Origin: Rhodobacteraceae bacterium WD3A24
GTDB lineage: Bacteria; Pseudomonadota; Alphaproteobacteria; Rhodobacterales; Rhodobacteraceae
Assembly: GCA_002967695.1 (NCBI GenBank)
Contig: PUHN01000022.1
Coordinates: 1 to 51,315, forward strand
Length of the DNA stretch: 51,315 bases
Direction: 5' to 3'
Each line of letters opens with the position of its first letter. Positions within the stretch are counted from its first letter, which is position 1. A program made the translations under genes and the position numbers. The notes beneath the pieces were generated by a model, which had not been told where the DNA came from, did not search any database, and saw only the letters and a list, made by a program, of their open reading frames with translations. Shown here in pieces: positions 8,006-15,728 of this stretch.

Positions 8006-8671
8006 ATGTTCTGGAAAGGAGGACATTCGAAAACAGACGGCATTGCGAGCGCCGAAAATGAGTCTGAATTTGTACAGCAAAGGGCACGGTTGTTTGACAC
8101 GCCACTTCGTGAGGTCGCTCGGAAGGAAATAGAGCTACCGAGCGATGAGGATGGCCTAGGGTGGGCCAGTGGTATAAAAACTAGGCGTTGGGCTTTCAGG
8201 CATTTTGACAGGTTTGAAGACAGGATTCACGTTCTCCACAACGAAGGTCAGATGTACGACATCGGCCCTTGGAGGCTAGAGCAACTCAGCGATCCATACC
8301 TTAGAAGATTTGGAATAGACGATGGGCCTGTTATCGGTCTGAGGTTCAGGATTTTCTACAATTCTGAGAACGTGGGAAGCCTTGAAATCTGCCCCAACAG
8401 TGAGCCTGATGCTGAGTACGAAGGAGCCGAATTCTCAGCTATGCTCGAAGTCGATATTTTCCCAGCCCCTTTTCTGCCGCACGAGCACATATTTTCTTTC
8501 TTAAGTGCATGTGTGCAAGAGCTGTTTCCATTTGGAGAAGATGGTCACAGAACGGCTGCGATTACGAGCGCAATGACAGCCACAATGTGGGAAGCCAATC
8601 GACAGGACAGCATGTGGATTAGCCTGAATTTCGGGTATTCGGGTTCGGTCACCTTTAAGGCCGAAAGCTGA
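8006..8671 (+). CDS. Orphan soluble protein, 221 aa, prophage cargo
   Basis: The start is taken at ATG 8006 (MFWKGGHSKTDG); a TTG at 7991 is also in frame. The protein has no signal peptide or membrane segment. It is acidic in its centre and C-terminal half, with segments such as GIKTRRWAFRHFDRFEDRI, LRFRIFYNSENVGSLEIC and FLPHEHIFSFLSACVQELF suggesting an alpha/beta fold. I recognise no family. The gene is clearly less GC-rich than the phage genes around it and is bracketed by two copies of a direct repeat (7818-7854 and 8850-8886), so it looks like an acquired single-gene cassette. Phage exclusion or host-fitness roles are possible but unsupported. Confidence 0.68.
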   Translation: MFWKGGHSKTDGIASAENESEFVQQRARLFDTPLREVARKEIELPSDEDGLGWASGIKTRRWAFRHFDRFEDRIHVLHNEGQMYDIGPWRLEQLSDPYLRRFGIDDGPVIGLRFRIFYNSENVGSLEICPNSEPDAEYEGAEFSAMLEVDIFPAPFLPHEHIFSFLSACVQELFPFGEDGHRTAAITSAMTATMWEANRQDSMWISLNFGYSGSVTFKAES

Positions 8672-9007
8672 TAAATTCACTTATGAACGAGGGTGCAAGC
8701 CTACACGCAGCGCACTTTCATTAAACAGTCAGTTTGTCCCGCATCTTACCAGTTCACGACCGGCGCGGTGAAGGTCGGCTTTCGCAGTTTCGTGCCAAAC
8801 GCTGTGGGTCCGCTTCGGGCTGGCTCCGGACCCTCGCCGCGCCGGACACGAACGGCCGCGAAGCCCAGGGAGCGGGCTTTGCAAAGAATGGCAGTCCGAC
8901 CTCACCCGTCATTGATCCATAGACGCGGTTTCTGCATAGTCCCATGAGGCGTTGCTGCTATCTGAAAGGGTGGGTACACGGGTATTTTTAGGGCAATAGA
9001 CAGAGCT
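8672..9007. other. Gene-free interval carrying the second repeat copy
   Basis: These 336 bases hold the 37-bp repeat at 8850-8886 and, before it, a GC-rich stretch (TCCGCTTCGGGCTGGCTCCGG, near 8807) that is similar to sequence near 9788 in the next gap. Short open frames across it are readings of the repeat. No ribosome-binding site with coding content was found, except that of the downstream gene at 9008. Confidence 0.55.
8850..8886 (+). repeat. Diverged 37-bp repeat, copy 2
   Basis: This is the same orientation as 7818-7854, with four mismatches in 37 positions. The two copies are about 1.03 kb apart and enclose the orphan gene at 8006-8671. It may be a remnant of a GC-rich dispersed intergenic repeat. 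Confidence 0.7.
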
Positions 9008-9718
9008 ATGAAACCCAAAATACGGCAAGTTTTCAGCAGGGTCACGCTTTGGCTGGCACTTAACATCATCCTATTCGTAGTCGTATTGGGGATTGATTTA
9101 TCAGATATTTCTAATCCTCTCTGGTGGGAAGATGTCACACCTTTGGCAAAGAGTATGCTTGCCGGTGGGCTGGTTTCGTTCTTTTTCTACTGGCTTGTTG
9201 TTTTTGTTCCAGAGCAGAGGAAGCGACATATCATAAAAAGCAATTTTCTAAAAATGTACTTTAGAATAAAGGAAGATATTATCTGCCAGGTAGTTTTTGC
9301 CAGCCGAAAGGGCGGACGATATGATCTTCAAGCAGATCAAGATACCATTAGAGCTCTGCTGACCGTTGAAGGATTCAAGGAGGCTTTTTCAGGTGGACAC
9401 GAGGCTGACGAAGGCTTCTATGCATTTGCCAACCAGATGACAGATGATACGCCAGAGTTTCGAGAGATTGTCCTAAATCTTGAGTTATTGGCAAAGCAGA
9501 TAGAATTTGTGCTGCACAATTACACTATTAAAGATGAGCGTCTTTTCGATTTCTTCAAGCGTCTCGAATTGGTGCTACTTCGCCTTAGACATTCTTCTCC
9601 CGGCTATGATGAATCCAAGCCGTTGTGCAGTTTCATTTATGAGATGTTCTCAGGGTGGCATCCAGTTGACGGACACCTAGGCTACGTCGTGATCGATAAG
9701 ATGATTGCAGATATTTGA
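9008..9718 (+). CDS. Orphan membrane protein with two N-terminal TM helices, prophage cargo
   Basis: The product has 236 residues. Two hydrophobic helices near residues 13-32 (VTLWLALNIILFVVVLGI) and 48-68 (MLAGGLVSFFFYWLVVFV) are followed by a basic step (PEQRKRHIIKS), so the remaining 165 residues should be cytoplasmic. That part is helical and charged, with FLKMYFRIKEDIICQVVFA, a segment on DNA-independent charge patterns, and FREIVLNLELLAKQIEF near the centre. No enzyme motif was seen. The base composition is AT-rich relative to the prophage. Membrane-anchored orphan proteins in this position are often superinfection-exclusion or defence candidates, but here that is only an inference from location. 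Confidence 0.72.
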   Translation: MKPKIRQVFSRVTLWLALNIILFVVVLGIDLSDISNPLWWEDVTPLAKSMLAGGLVSFFFYWLVVFVPEQRKRHIIKSNFLKMYFRIKEDIICQVVFASRKGGRYDLQADQDTIRALLTVEGFKEAFSGGHEADEGFYAFANQMTDDTPEFREIVLNLELLAKQIEFVLHNYTIKDERLFDFFKRLELVLLRLRHSSPGYDESKPLCSFIYEMFSGWHPVDGHLGYVVIDKMIADI

Positions 9719-10175
9719 GTTTTGGCGCTATCTCATTCGCATTCGGGGTGCGGCGAATACCCTCTCCTACCCATGCGCAGGGCGGACGTGTCCGCTCTGG
9801 GCTGCCTGCGGTCAATCGCTGCGAAGGGTATGAAGGCCGGCTTCGGGCTGATAGCGCCAGAACGACCCCACGGAGCTTCCGGATCGATCACGGCAAGGCG
9901 CCGTCCGAACGCAAGGTTTCCTGCACGCTACGCAATAAGCCCGAGGCGAACCTCGGGCAGTCTTCTGCGATGCTTCGGAAGCTATGTCTAGAGGGGGCGC
10001 CGTGTCAATGGGGAAAATGTGGTGGCTCCATACAGAGCTCGCTTGGCCTGCGGGGATAGGCACTCAATCGTCCAAGGTGTGACAATGCGCTCTTGGGTCT
10101 AGATCAATGGCTTGGTCGCCACGCAGGTTTAATACAATTGTTCGGAAGCAGAGCGCCGGCACACACTGGGCCATA
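9719..10175. other. Gene-free interval with repeat-like sequence and a hairpin
   Basis: These 457 bases hold a GC-rich stretch near 9771-9870 that resembles the repeat-bearing gap before it (TCCGCT...GGGCTG...CTGCGG), and a strong hairpin at 9939-9958. Open frames on both strands here read through the repeats and lack ribosome-binding sites, so no gene is called. Confidence 0.55.
9939..9958. terminator. Strong hairpin, probable terminator after the membrane-protein gene
   Basis: GCCCGAGG and CCTCGGGC form a perfect 8-bp stem with a CGAA tetraloop. On the plus strand it is followed by AGTCTTCT and on the minus strand by TTATT, so it could work in either direction. It lies about 220 bases beyond the stop at 9718 and between convergent genes (9008+ and 10176-), which fits a shared terminator. 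Confidence 0.6.
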
Positions 10176-10355
10176 CTAGAAAAGAAGATACAGAATTAGA
10201 ATGACGGCCACTCCCAAAAGGATCGCCGTAGTGTTCATGGATAAGGGTATACCAAATACAAAAAAAGTCAGCGGCTTGCGGCGACCACAATGCGGACAGA
10301 CCTCCTCCTTCGGATCGTCAATTATCCCGTTACACTCAAGGCACCTCAGAGTCAT
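10176..10355 (-). CDS. Small zinc-ribbon membrane protein, 59 aa
   Basis: The start is set at the ATG at 10355 (MTLRCLECNG) because GGAG precedes it at 7 bases; a second ATG four codons upstream has no such site. Two CxxC pairs (CLEC and CPHC) form a zinc ribbon, followed by a membrane helix to the C-terminus (MNTTAILLGVAVILILYLLF). The ribbon should be cytoplasmic. Such minimal ribbon-TM proteins occur widely with no known function. It stands in the AT-richer cargo zone and is convergent with the gene at 9008. Confidence 0.62.
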   Translation of the reverse strand: MTLRCLECNGIIDDPKEEVCPHCGRRKPLTFFVFGIPLSMNTTAILLGVAVILILYLLF

Positions 10356-10707
10356 GGTTTGCTCCATCAGAATATTTCAAAATGCCTAGGTGGCACGTCG
10401 ATCGATGACAACGTGCCCTGAAGTGCCGGCCCGATCAAGTCACTTAGTCATCTGCTTGTGTGCCACCTTCATGAACGGCTGAGCCCAGATGGTTGGGGCA
10501 GCAATTGCGCTTCATCACTCCTTACAACAATGCTGACTCTATGGGCGTTGGATAGAAATTTGGAACCACTTTCTTTGCCGTTCCAATGATTGACGTTCCC
10601 ACACTTCAGTTCGCCTACTTCTCAACGGTGAGTATGCCGGGAGGAAGCCGCATGAAGTTGTGTTGCTCAAGGAGGGGAGTTGTAGATTATCATTGGGGCC
10701 AATACTA
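10356..10707. other. Gene-free interval, 352 bases
   Basis: I find no supported gene. A 7-bp stem (GGCACGT at 10392-10398 with ACGTGCC at 10411-10417, 12-base loop) lies just upstream of the zinc-ribbon gene and could be a regulatory or terminator structure; it has no T-run. A rightward open frame at 10586-10858 runs antisense into the lipoprotein gene and lacks coding features. Confidence 0.45.
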
Positions 10708-10965
10708 CTATCCACTGTCATCCAGGCAGTTAAAGATGGAAATGCTGCGATTAAACCGATATTGGTCAATCCTCTCAAGCTCTGCACGCTTCCCGTATGA
10801 GGCACAATGCTCTTGTGCGCGCTCGGCTGCTATCCTTGGGCTGAGATCTATCGCATAGCGCTGGCTCGATGATTCTATTGGCTGCATCTCACAAGCAGCG
10901 ACAGGCACTACAACAGCAGCGGCAAGCAATCGCCTACAGCGCGCGATCCAGTGTTTTCCAAACAT
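10708..10965 (-). CDS. Small lipoprotein, 85 aa
   Basis: The start is the ATG at 10965 because GGGAGGG lies four to five bases upstream of it, whereas the ATG six codons earlier has nothing comparable. The N-terminus (MFGKHWIARCRRLLAAAVVVPVAAC) is a lipoprotein signal with a VAAC lipobox; lipidation would be at the Cys near residue 25. The mature part is about 60 residues and contains AAERAQEHCASYGKRAELERI and ends FNCLDDSG, with two further cysteines that may pair. This Cys-to-Cys pattern resembles small outer-membrane lipoproteins carried by phages, but no family was confirmed. It could alter the lysogen's surface. Confidence 0.65.
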   Translation of the reverse strand: MFGKHWIARCRRLLAAAVVVPVAACEMQPIESSSQRYAIDLSPRIAAERAQEHCASYGKRAELERIDQYRFNRSISIFNCLDDSG

Positions 10966-11203
10966 ATTCCCTCCCTTAAACATTTCTCACGGAACCTTCA
11001 ATTCTCGTGAAAAGTTTGGTCTCCTGCGGTGGACGCTATACCAAGTTCCATGTTGGCTCAACGCTGCTCCTTTCTCACGGGATACGATCCACCTGAATAA
11101 TGATGATCGAGGGGCGCTCAGACGAGGGGAGCAATCTCAGAGAATATGGCCGACGACCACGCCTGTGATGAGGCGTCGGTGTCGCTGCAAACCGTTGCAA
11201 CTG

Positions 11204-11845
11204 TCATATACTCCCCCACGGCTCCACCGGCGGCAGCCCGTCCGTAATCTCGTGCTCCCGCAGCATCCCGCCGTCCCGCAAGGCCCCGGCCAGATAGATC
11301 AGCGCTTCGCGCCAAGCGGTGTAAAACAGCCGCGCGGCGTCGATCCGGCGCGGGTCGGGGGAGAGCGTGACGGGGCAGGCACGGACCTCGACCTCCCGCA
11401 GCCGGCCCTTGCCGCGGCCGCGGTCGCGATAGACCTCCTTGCCCACGACCGCTGTCCCGGCGCGCCAGCCATACTGGTTCTCGTGCCGCTCGACCGGGAC
11501 AACGCGCGGCACGGCCCCCGGCATCCAGTCGGGTGCCATGCCGGCGCGGGCGAGCTCGGCGACGCGGATCGACATGCGCTTGCCGCCGAGGCTGTCGGGC
11601 AGGTTGGAAACGGCTGCGGCGATGACCTCTGCGTCCTCGTGCGGGCAACTGCCCCTGCCGCCTCGCGGGCCGCCGCCGTCGATATGCGTGCCGAGCCGGG
11701 CGCGCTCGATGATGATATACTCCATGCCGAAGCCGAAGCCCTCGCGGTCCTCGGTGGGGCGCGGGAGTTCGAGCGAGGCGAGCTCCCGGCGGAACGCCCA
11801 TTCGAGCGCCTGCTGGATGGTGACGTGCCGCTTAACCCGACCCAT
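11204..11845 (-). CDS. Conserved-looking phage protein, 213 aa, end of the early operon
   Basis: The product starts MGRVKRHVTIQQALEWAFRRELA, preceded by GGAGGAA. It is basic, with EGFGFGMEYIIIERARLGTHI and GWRAGTAVVGKEVYRDRGRGKGRLREVEV. I have the impression of a family common in alphaproteobacterial prophages but cannot name it. It is the last gene of the leftward early operon, the position at which lambdoid phages carry the Q-type late regulator; the basic, compact character would fit a nucleic-acid-binding role, as inference only. It overlaps the preceding gene by 14 bases. Confidence 0.66.
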   Translation of the reverse strand: MGRVKRHVTIQQALEWAFRRELASLELPRPTEDREGFGFGMEYIIIERARLGTHIDGGGPRGGRGSCPHEDAEVIAAAVSNLPDSLGGKRMSIRVAELARAGMAPDWMPGAVPRVVPVERHENQYGWRAGTAVVGKEVYRDRGRGKGRLREVEVRACPVTLSPDPRRIDAARLFYTAWREALIYLAGALRDGGMLREHEITDGLPPVEPWGSI

Positions 11846-12041
11846 AGTGTTCCTCCGCCCATTGCCACAGAAGGCCGGCGAGCGGCTCGGGCAGCTCGTC
11901 GGGCCGCACGGAAATCACGCCCGCGTTCCGCCAGGCGCGCCGGCGCAGGGCCTTGACACGGCCCCATGCATCGATCGGATCGGGGTCCGCCGAAGGCGCG
12001 CCCTCCCGGTAGATCGGGCTGATCGTGGGCTGCCCCTTCAT
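11832..12041 (-). CDS. Small phage protein, 69 aa
   Basis: The frame begins at ATG 12041, overlapping the stop of the HD-domain gene as ATGA, with GGAGGG upstream. The 69-residue product has DAWGRVKALRRRAWRNAGVI and PEPLAGLLWQWAEEHYG, a short two-helix protein with an acidic C-terminus. It is not recognised. Its coupling to both neighbours makes it a real member of the early operon. Confidence 0.6.
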   Translation of the reverse strand: MKGQPTISPIYREGAPSADPDPIDAWGRVKALRRRAWRNAGVISVRPDELPEPLAGLLWQWAEEHYGSG

Positions 12042-12550
12042 CCGGCCCTCCGGTTGTCGAGAAGGCCCGCGAGTTCATCGGCGACGCCCAGCCCGTAGGC
12101 GTCGTGAACCGCGGCCGTCCACTCCTGCTGCCACGCGTCGGTGTAGAGCAGGTCGGGGGCGACGGTCGCCACGTGGACGATCCGCGCCAGCCTGTCCGCG
12201 AATTCGGACCACGCCGCGTCCTCGCCGGAGACGGTATAGTCCACGCCCATTTCGGCGAGGGCCTTCATCTCGAGGTCGCCGACAGCCAGGTCGATGCCAT
12301 CGTGCTCCCGCCGCACCGGCCCCGGCACATCGCCCGTGACCGCCTCGCCGCAGTCGTGGTGCAGCATGTGGGCGATCAGGGCCAAGGGCGGATCGGGATG
12401 CAGCGCCAGGATAATCTGCGCGGCCATCGCCGAGTGGTGCGCGACCGTCTCGCCGGAGGCCGAGAGGCGGGGGTGGGTGTGCCAGCGCCGCACATAGCCC
12501 GACTGCAGGATGCGGCGCAGGCGACCGCCTGTGGATTGCTCGTCCCTCAC
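12038..12550 (-). CDS. Phage HD-domain phosphohydrolase, YfbR-like
   Basis: A GTG at 12550 overlaps the upstream stop as GTGA and gives 170 residues; the longer in-frame extension reads the neighbouring gene out of frame. HD superfamily residues are visible: the motif RRWHTHP near residue 21-27, GETVAHHSAMAA at 33-44, the HHD at 64-66 (LIAHMLHHDCGEAVTGD) and a distal Asp in EFADRLARI. This order is that of 5'-nucleotidase YfbR-type enzymes that hydrolyse deoxynucleoside monophosphates. In a phage it would adjust nucleotide pools or remove a modified or competing nucleotide during replication. Coupled upstream and downstream in the early operon. Confidence 0.78.
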   Translation of the reverse strand: MRDEQSTGGRLRRILQSGYVRRWHTHPRLSASGETVAHHSAMAAQIILALHPDPPLALIAHMLHHDCGEAVTGDVPGPVRREHDGIDLAVGDLEMKALAEMGVDYTVSGEDAAWSEFADRLARIVHVATVAPDLLYTDAWQQEWTAAVHDAYGLGVADELAGLLDNRRAG

Positions 12551-12921
12551 GACGCCCCCCCTTTCTTCCGCCGCCAGACGAGGCCCTTGCCCTCTTTCCG
12601 GCTCTCGGCGCGGCCCTGATCCCGCAGCGCCCGCAGCCGCTCGCGGACGGTATCGACGTGGCCCTTGCCGATCGCCCGGTGGATCGCCTTCGCGTCCGCC
12701 CACTCCGTCCCGAGCACGTCGAGCACCTCCTGGCCGGTGGTCGCCGGCGAGTTCTGCGGCAACTGCCTGTTGCGGAACTCGGGATCCGGCGTCTTGCGCT
12801 GGCCCGGCCTGAACGGGCGGGCGTCCTCGGCCCAATCCTCGGCCGGGAGCGTCGGCCGGCGGTTCGTTCCGCCGGCGACAGGCTCGAACCGGGCGCGGCT
12901 CGTGCGAACCTTTGTCCCCAT
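12547..12921 (-). CDS. Phage winged-helix-like protein, 124 aa
   Basis: The ATG at 12921 (MGTKVRTSR) has GGAGGG four bases upstream; earlier GTG/ATG codons at 12936 and 12933 sit on the preceding stop. The N-terminal half is basic and disordered; residues 65 to the end (TTGQEVLDVLGTEWADAKAIHRAIGKGHVDTVRERLRALRDQG, in parts) resemble a winged helix with a recognition helix and a basic wing (GLVWRRKKG). That suggests a DNA-binding regulator or replication accessory. Coupled to the HD gene by a GTGA overlap. Confidence 0.62.
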   Translation of the reverse strand: MGTKVRTSRARFEPVAGGTNRRPTLPAEDWAEDARPFRPGQRKTPDPEFRNRQLPQNSPATTGQEVLDVLGTEWADAKAIHRAIGKGHVDTVRERLRALRDQGRAESRKEGKGLVWRRKKGGAS

Positions 12922-12932
12922 CGCGCCCTCCA

Positions 12933-13373
12933 TCACTCGTCTGCCTCGCCATCGGCGCCGGGCAGGTCGGGCTGGTCCGGGTCAATCGGCGGCGCCTCGC
13001 GCTCGCCCATGAACGCCTCGCTGTCGACCATCATGATCGTGCAGTAGTCGCCCACGTGATCGCCGAGCACGGTGCGGTTGTGCTCGATGTTCGAGGCCGT
13101 GATTTTCGCCTCGATGCCCTTGTCGCCGCCGGCGATCTTCACGTCGCCGAGCTTGACGACCGTGAACGGCCACTCGTGGTCGTTGAGCATGCGCACCGCA
13201 TTGCGCACGAGGTCGTTGGCCATGAGCTCGAAGCCGTTTGCCAGATCGCGCTGCTCCTCCTCGGTGAGCATCGACCAGGGACGCTTGAGGTCGCGCACCC
13301 GCGTCAGCACGGCGTCGCGCACGTCCCCGGCCAGCGTCTCGATTTCGAGCTCGTTCGTGTCGATCGTTTCCAT
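12933..13373 (-). CDS. Hypothetical phage early protein, 146 aa
   Basis: This has a strong ribosome-binding site (AAGGAGG) ahead of METIDTNELEIETLAGDVRD. The protein is acidic, with helices (RPWSMLTEEEQRDLANGFELMANDLVRNAVRML in parts) and a beta-rich part (FTVVKLGDVKIAGGDKGIEAKI, then HNRTVLGDHVGDYCTIMMVD) and an acidic Pro-rich tail. I do not recognise the family. The acidic nature and position between regulators and replication proteins would fit a DNA-mimic or protein-inhibitor, but that is speculation. Confidence 0.62.
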   Translation of the reverse strand: METIDTNELEIETLAGDVRDAVLTRVRDLKRPWSMLTEEEQRDLANGFELMANDLVRNAVRMLNDHEWPFTVVKLGDVKIAGGDKGIEAKITASNIEHNRTVLGDHVGDYCTIMMVDSEAFMGEREAPPIDPDQPDLPGADGEADE

Positions 13374-13395
13374 GATCGTCCTCCTTTCTGCTGGA

Positions 13396-14148
13396 CTACG
13401 CGCCGAGACGCTCGATCTCGGCCTTCAGTTCGGCCACGCGCTTGCGCTCGGCCTCGCAGCTGGCGGCGAGCGCCAGCGCTTCCTCCTCGCGGGCGGTCAG
13501 GGCCTTTTCGGCCTCGGCCAGCCGCCGCGCGATCTGCTCCGCCTGTTCATTGCTGTTCGCGTCGCCGAAGAAGTCGGCGCGGATTTCCGCGACCCACGCC
13601 CACGGCACGCCGAGGCGCTTGCCCACCTTCTGGTCGGTGTTGTCTCCGGCGTAGCGCCCCGCGGCGTCGTCGTAGCAACCCTCGAGCTCGTCCAGGATGC
13701 GGCGGCGCGTGACGCGGTCGGGCCGCCGCGGCGCTCCGTCGCCTTCACAGGAGTCGCCAGCGCTGGCACTGCCGGCCAAGCTGGATTTTTCCCACCCTTG
13801 GGTGCCGCCGGAAAAGTTGCCGCTGTGTGATTCGCACAGCGCCTCTCCGGCGGTCCCGCTCCGAGCGGGCGTTTTCGTCATCGCAACCACGTTGTCCTCC
13901 TCCTTTCGCTTCGCCGCCGCCAAGGCGCGGCGCTTCGCCTCGCAATTCGGGCAGCGCAGCCGCTTGCCCGCCATCGCCCATCCCTGCGCTTCGAGTTTGG
14001 TGACGACCTGCTTGCGGTTCGGCTCGGCCGGCCGCTTGCTGTTCTCCCGGTAGACCGCCGCCGGCACGACCTCCTCGCGGCCGCACTCGTCGCACCGCGC
14101 CAAGGCGCGATGGGTTGAGCCGTGCCCCTTCTTCGCCGCCTGGATCAT
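13396..14148 (-). CDS. Zinc-ribbon and coiled-coil phage protein, 250 aa
   Basis: The ATG at 14148 has GGAGGG four bases upstream and overlaps the upstream stop as ATGA. A four-cysteine zinc-binding site is split: CDEC near residue 19-22 and CPNC near 67-70. The middle (about 90-140) is Ser/Gly-rich and of low complexity, then a compact segment (RRRILDELEGCYDDAAGRYAGDN, KRLGVPWAWVAEIRADFFGD) that resembles an HTH, and the last 50 residues are a coiled coil (AEQIARRLAEAEKALTARE). This domain set suggests a DNA-associated early protein. No specific family was recognised. Confidence 0.65.
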   Translation of the reverse strand: MIQAAKKGHGSTHRALARCDECGREEVVPAAVYRENSKRPAEPNRKQVVTKLEAQGWAMAGKRLRCPNCEAKRRALAAAKRKEEDNVVAMTKTPARSGTAGEALCESHSGNFSGGTQGWEKSSLAGSASAGDSCEGDGAPRRPDRVTRRRILDELEGCYDDAAGRYAGDNTDQKVGKRLGVPWAWVAEIRADFFGDANSNEQAEQIARRLAEAEKALTAREEEALALAASCEAERKRVAELKAEIERLGA

Positions 14149-14771
14149 GCCGCCCTCCAATCCTCGGAGCCGGAGCCGGAGCTGCGCTGGTGCGGAGACC
14201 CGCCCTCGATGGCCTGCTCGCGCTCGCGGCGGATGGCGGTGAGCTTCTCCATGACGCGGTCGTGGTGCTCGCGCTCCTCGCGGCCCATCGGCTGCTCATG
14301 GGCGCGGCGCTCCTGATCCGGGCCGAGGGTGAAGCCCTTGAACCGGGCCTCGCGCTCGTTCTCGAATACGCCCCGCCCGATCAGCGCCGCGGTGCGGGAT
14401 GCGCTACCCATGCCGGGCATCTCGTCTCCGAACTTGGCGAACCACTGCGCGAGCATGTTGACCGCCTGCTCGTCGCCGCCGCCATCGGCATGCTGCCGCG
14501 ACTGCCGCGCGGCGCTTGCCGCCTTGCAGGCTTTCGCCAGTTCGCCGGGCGCCGGCCATGTCCGGGTGGTCATCCCCTCGGCGAGCCGGCCCAGCATGTC
14601 CTCGAGCCAGCCCTCGTATCCGTCGCCGGGGGCGTAGCGCAGGATCGTGCGCAGCATGTCGTTCGCCTCGGCCTGCATGGCCTCGTCCTTGCCGGCGAGA
14701 TAGCGAGGCGGTGAATAGCGCCGCAGCCAGCCGTTGAACCGTGAGGCTACCGTTTCCTCCCTGATGCTCAT
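14145..14771 (-). CDS. Phage replication-region protein, 208 aa, possible helicase-loader analogue
   Basis: The start is the ATG at 14771, overlapping the DUF1376 stop. The protein is helical: MSIREETVASRFNGWLRRY, MLRTILRYAPGDGYEGWLEDML, then TWPAPGELAKACKAA and a long charged C-terminus. Short phage proteins next to the replication initiator often load the host DnaB helicase (lambda P type); the segment EGMTTRTWPAPGELAKACK recalls such proteins and the spacing matches, but no sequence motif proves it. Named by position with moderate doubt. Confidence 0.6.
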   Translation of the reverse strand: MSIREETVASRFNGWLRRYSPPRYLAGKDEAMQAEANDMLRTILRYAPGDGYEGWLEDMLGRLAEGMTTRTWPAPGELAKACKAASAARQSRQHADGGGDEQAVNMLAQWFAKFGDEMPGMGSASRTAALIGRGVFENEREARFKGFTLGPDQERRAHEQPMGREEREHHDRVMEKLTAIRREREQAIEGGSPHQRSSGSGSEDWRAA

Positions 14772-15727
14772 TTCTGATACTCCTTCGGAAGTTGGGCCGT
14801 GATGGTCGGCATGGGGTGGGGTGCCGACGCCCCGTCCTTCGGCGCCGCCGGCGAAAGCCTGGGCGCGTTGCGGGCGCTGGCGAGCTCGCGCATCGCCGGC
14901 GTGAAGTATCCGAAGCCCCGCATCTCGATCGTCGGGTCTTTGAAGCGCATCACCTCGCGGATGACGCCGAGCTGGTCCTCGATGCCGAGGCCGAGTTCTT
15001 CCGACCAACGCCGTGCCACCTCCATGTCGGAGGGGCGGCCGAGTATGCGCCCATTGGGGCCGATCAATCCCGAGACGGGATCGGCGCCCATCGCTTCGAG
15101 CAGGCGTTCGCGGTGGGTCGGCTCCGAAGGGGGCGCCTCGCGCGGGCACGCGCGCGCGTCCTCCCGCCTTCCTAATGTTGGGTTGTTGGGTTGTTGGGTA
15201 GGAAGGTTCCCCGGACTGTCCGCGGATATATCCGCGGTTTGACCCTGATCCGGGGATTTCAAAGAGTTAGCCGAATTTTCGCGCGCGTCGTGGCGCAACA
15301 GTTGTGGATCCCGCTGGGAACCCCTTTCGTCGTCCCAACCGGGAACGGGGCCATCCTCGGAGCCTTCCCCCGAGGCGCGCTTTCGTTTGCTCTGTGCCGC
15401 AAGATGGCGCTCGATATAGCGGGCCTCCTCGATCAGCCTCTTTTGCGAAAGCCCGCCACTGTGCTCGCAAAGGAGAGGCCGGATCAGCTCCCCGACCCGG
15501 CCGTTCCACAGCTTCTTCGAAACGCCAGCGGCGCGGGCCAGCCGGCGCGGGTCGTCGGGGATGCAGAGATCGGGCGTGCTCCACATCGTCATCAGCAGGC
15601 GCAGGTAGGCCCCGAGCTCGTCGGCCTCGAAGGTCGACGTGTCCCGCATCAGCGCGTCCACCCATAGCGGGAGGGGCCGCTTCGTTCTCGCCCGCGCCGC
15701 GTCGAATTCCTGCCCGCGCCCCGCCAT
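14768..15727 (-). CDS. Phage replication initiator-like protein, DUF1376 (YdaU family)
   Basis: The product has 319 residues. Residues 18-110 (PLPLWVDALMRDTSTFEADELGAYLRLLM, in parts; KKLWNGRVGELIRPLL; KRLIEEARYI) match the DUF1376 fold found at the N-terminus of lambdoid replication proteins in the place of lambda O. A long Ser/Pro/Asp-rich linker (about 115-200) leads to a helical C-terminal domain (LGLGIEDQLGVIREVMRFKD). Linkers of this kind in lambda O can encode iterons, and none is obvious here. It probably melts or marks the phage origin. Two bases separate it from the upstream gene, and its stop overlaps the next gene. Confidence 0.83.
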   Translation of the reverse strand: MAGRGQEFDAARARTKRPLPLWVDALMRDTSTFEADELGAYLRLLMTMWSTPDLCIPDDPRRLARAAGVSKKLWNGRVGELIRPLLCEHSGGLSQKRLIEEARYIERHLAAQSKRKRASGEGSEDGPVPGWDDERGSQRDPQLLRHDARENSANSLKSPDQGQTADISADSPGNLPTQQPNNPTLGRREDARACPREAPPSEPTHRERLLEAMGADPVSGLIGPNGRILGRPSDMEVARRWSEELGLGIEDQLGVIREVMRFKDPTIEMRGFGYFTPAMRELASARNAPRLSPAAPKDGASAPHPMPTITAQLPKEYQK

Positions 15728-15728
15728 T

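Noticed and set aside
7491-8105. Leftward frame with Trp-Pro-Pro repeats
   Set aside because: It is a reading of the GGTGGCCACC palindromes and repeat sequence, with no ribosome-binding site.
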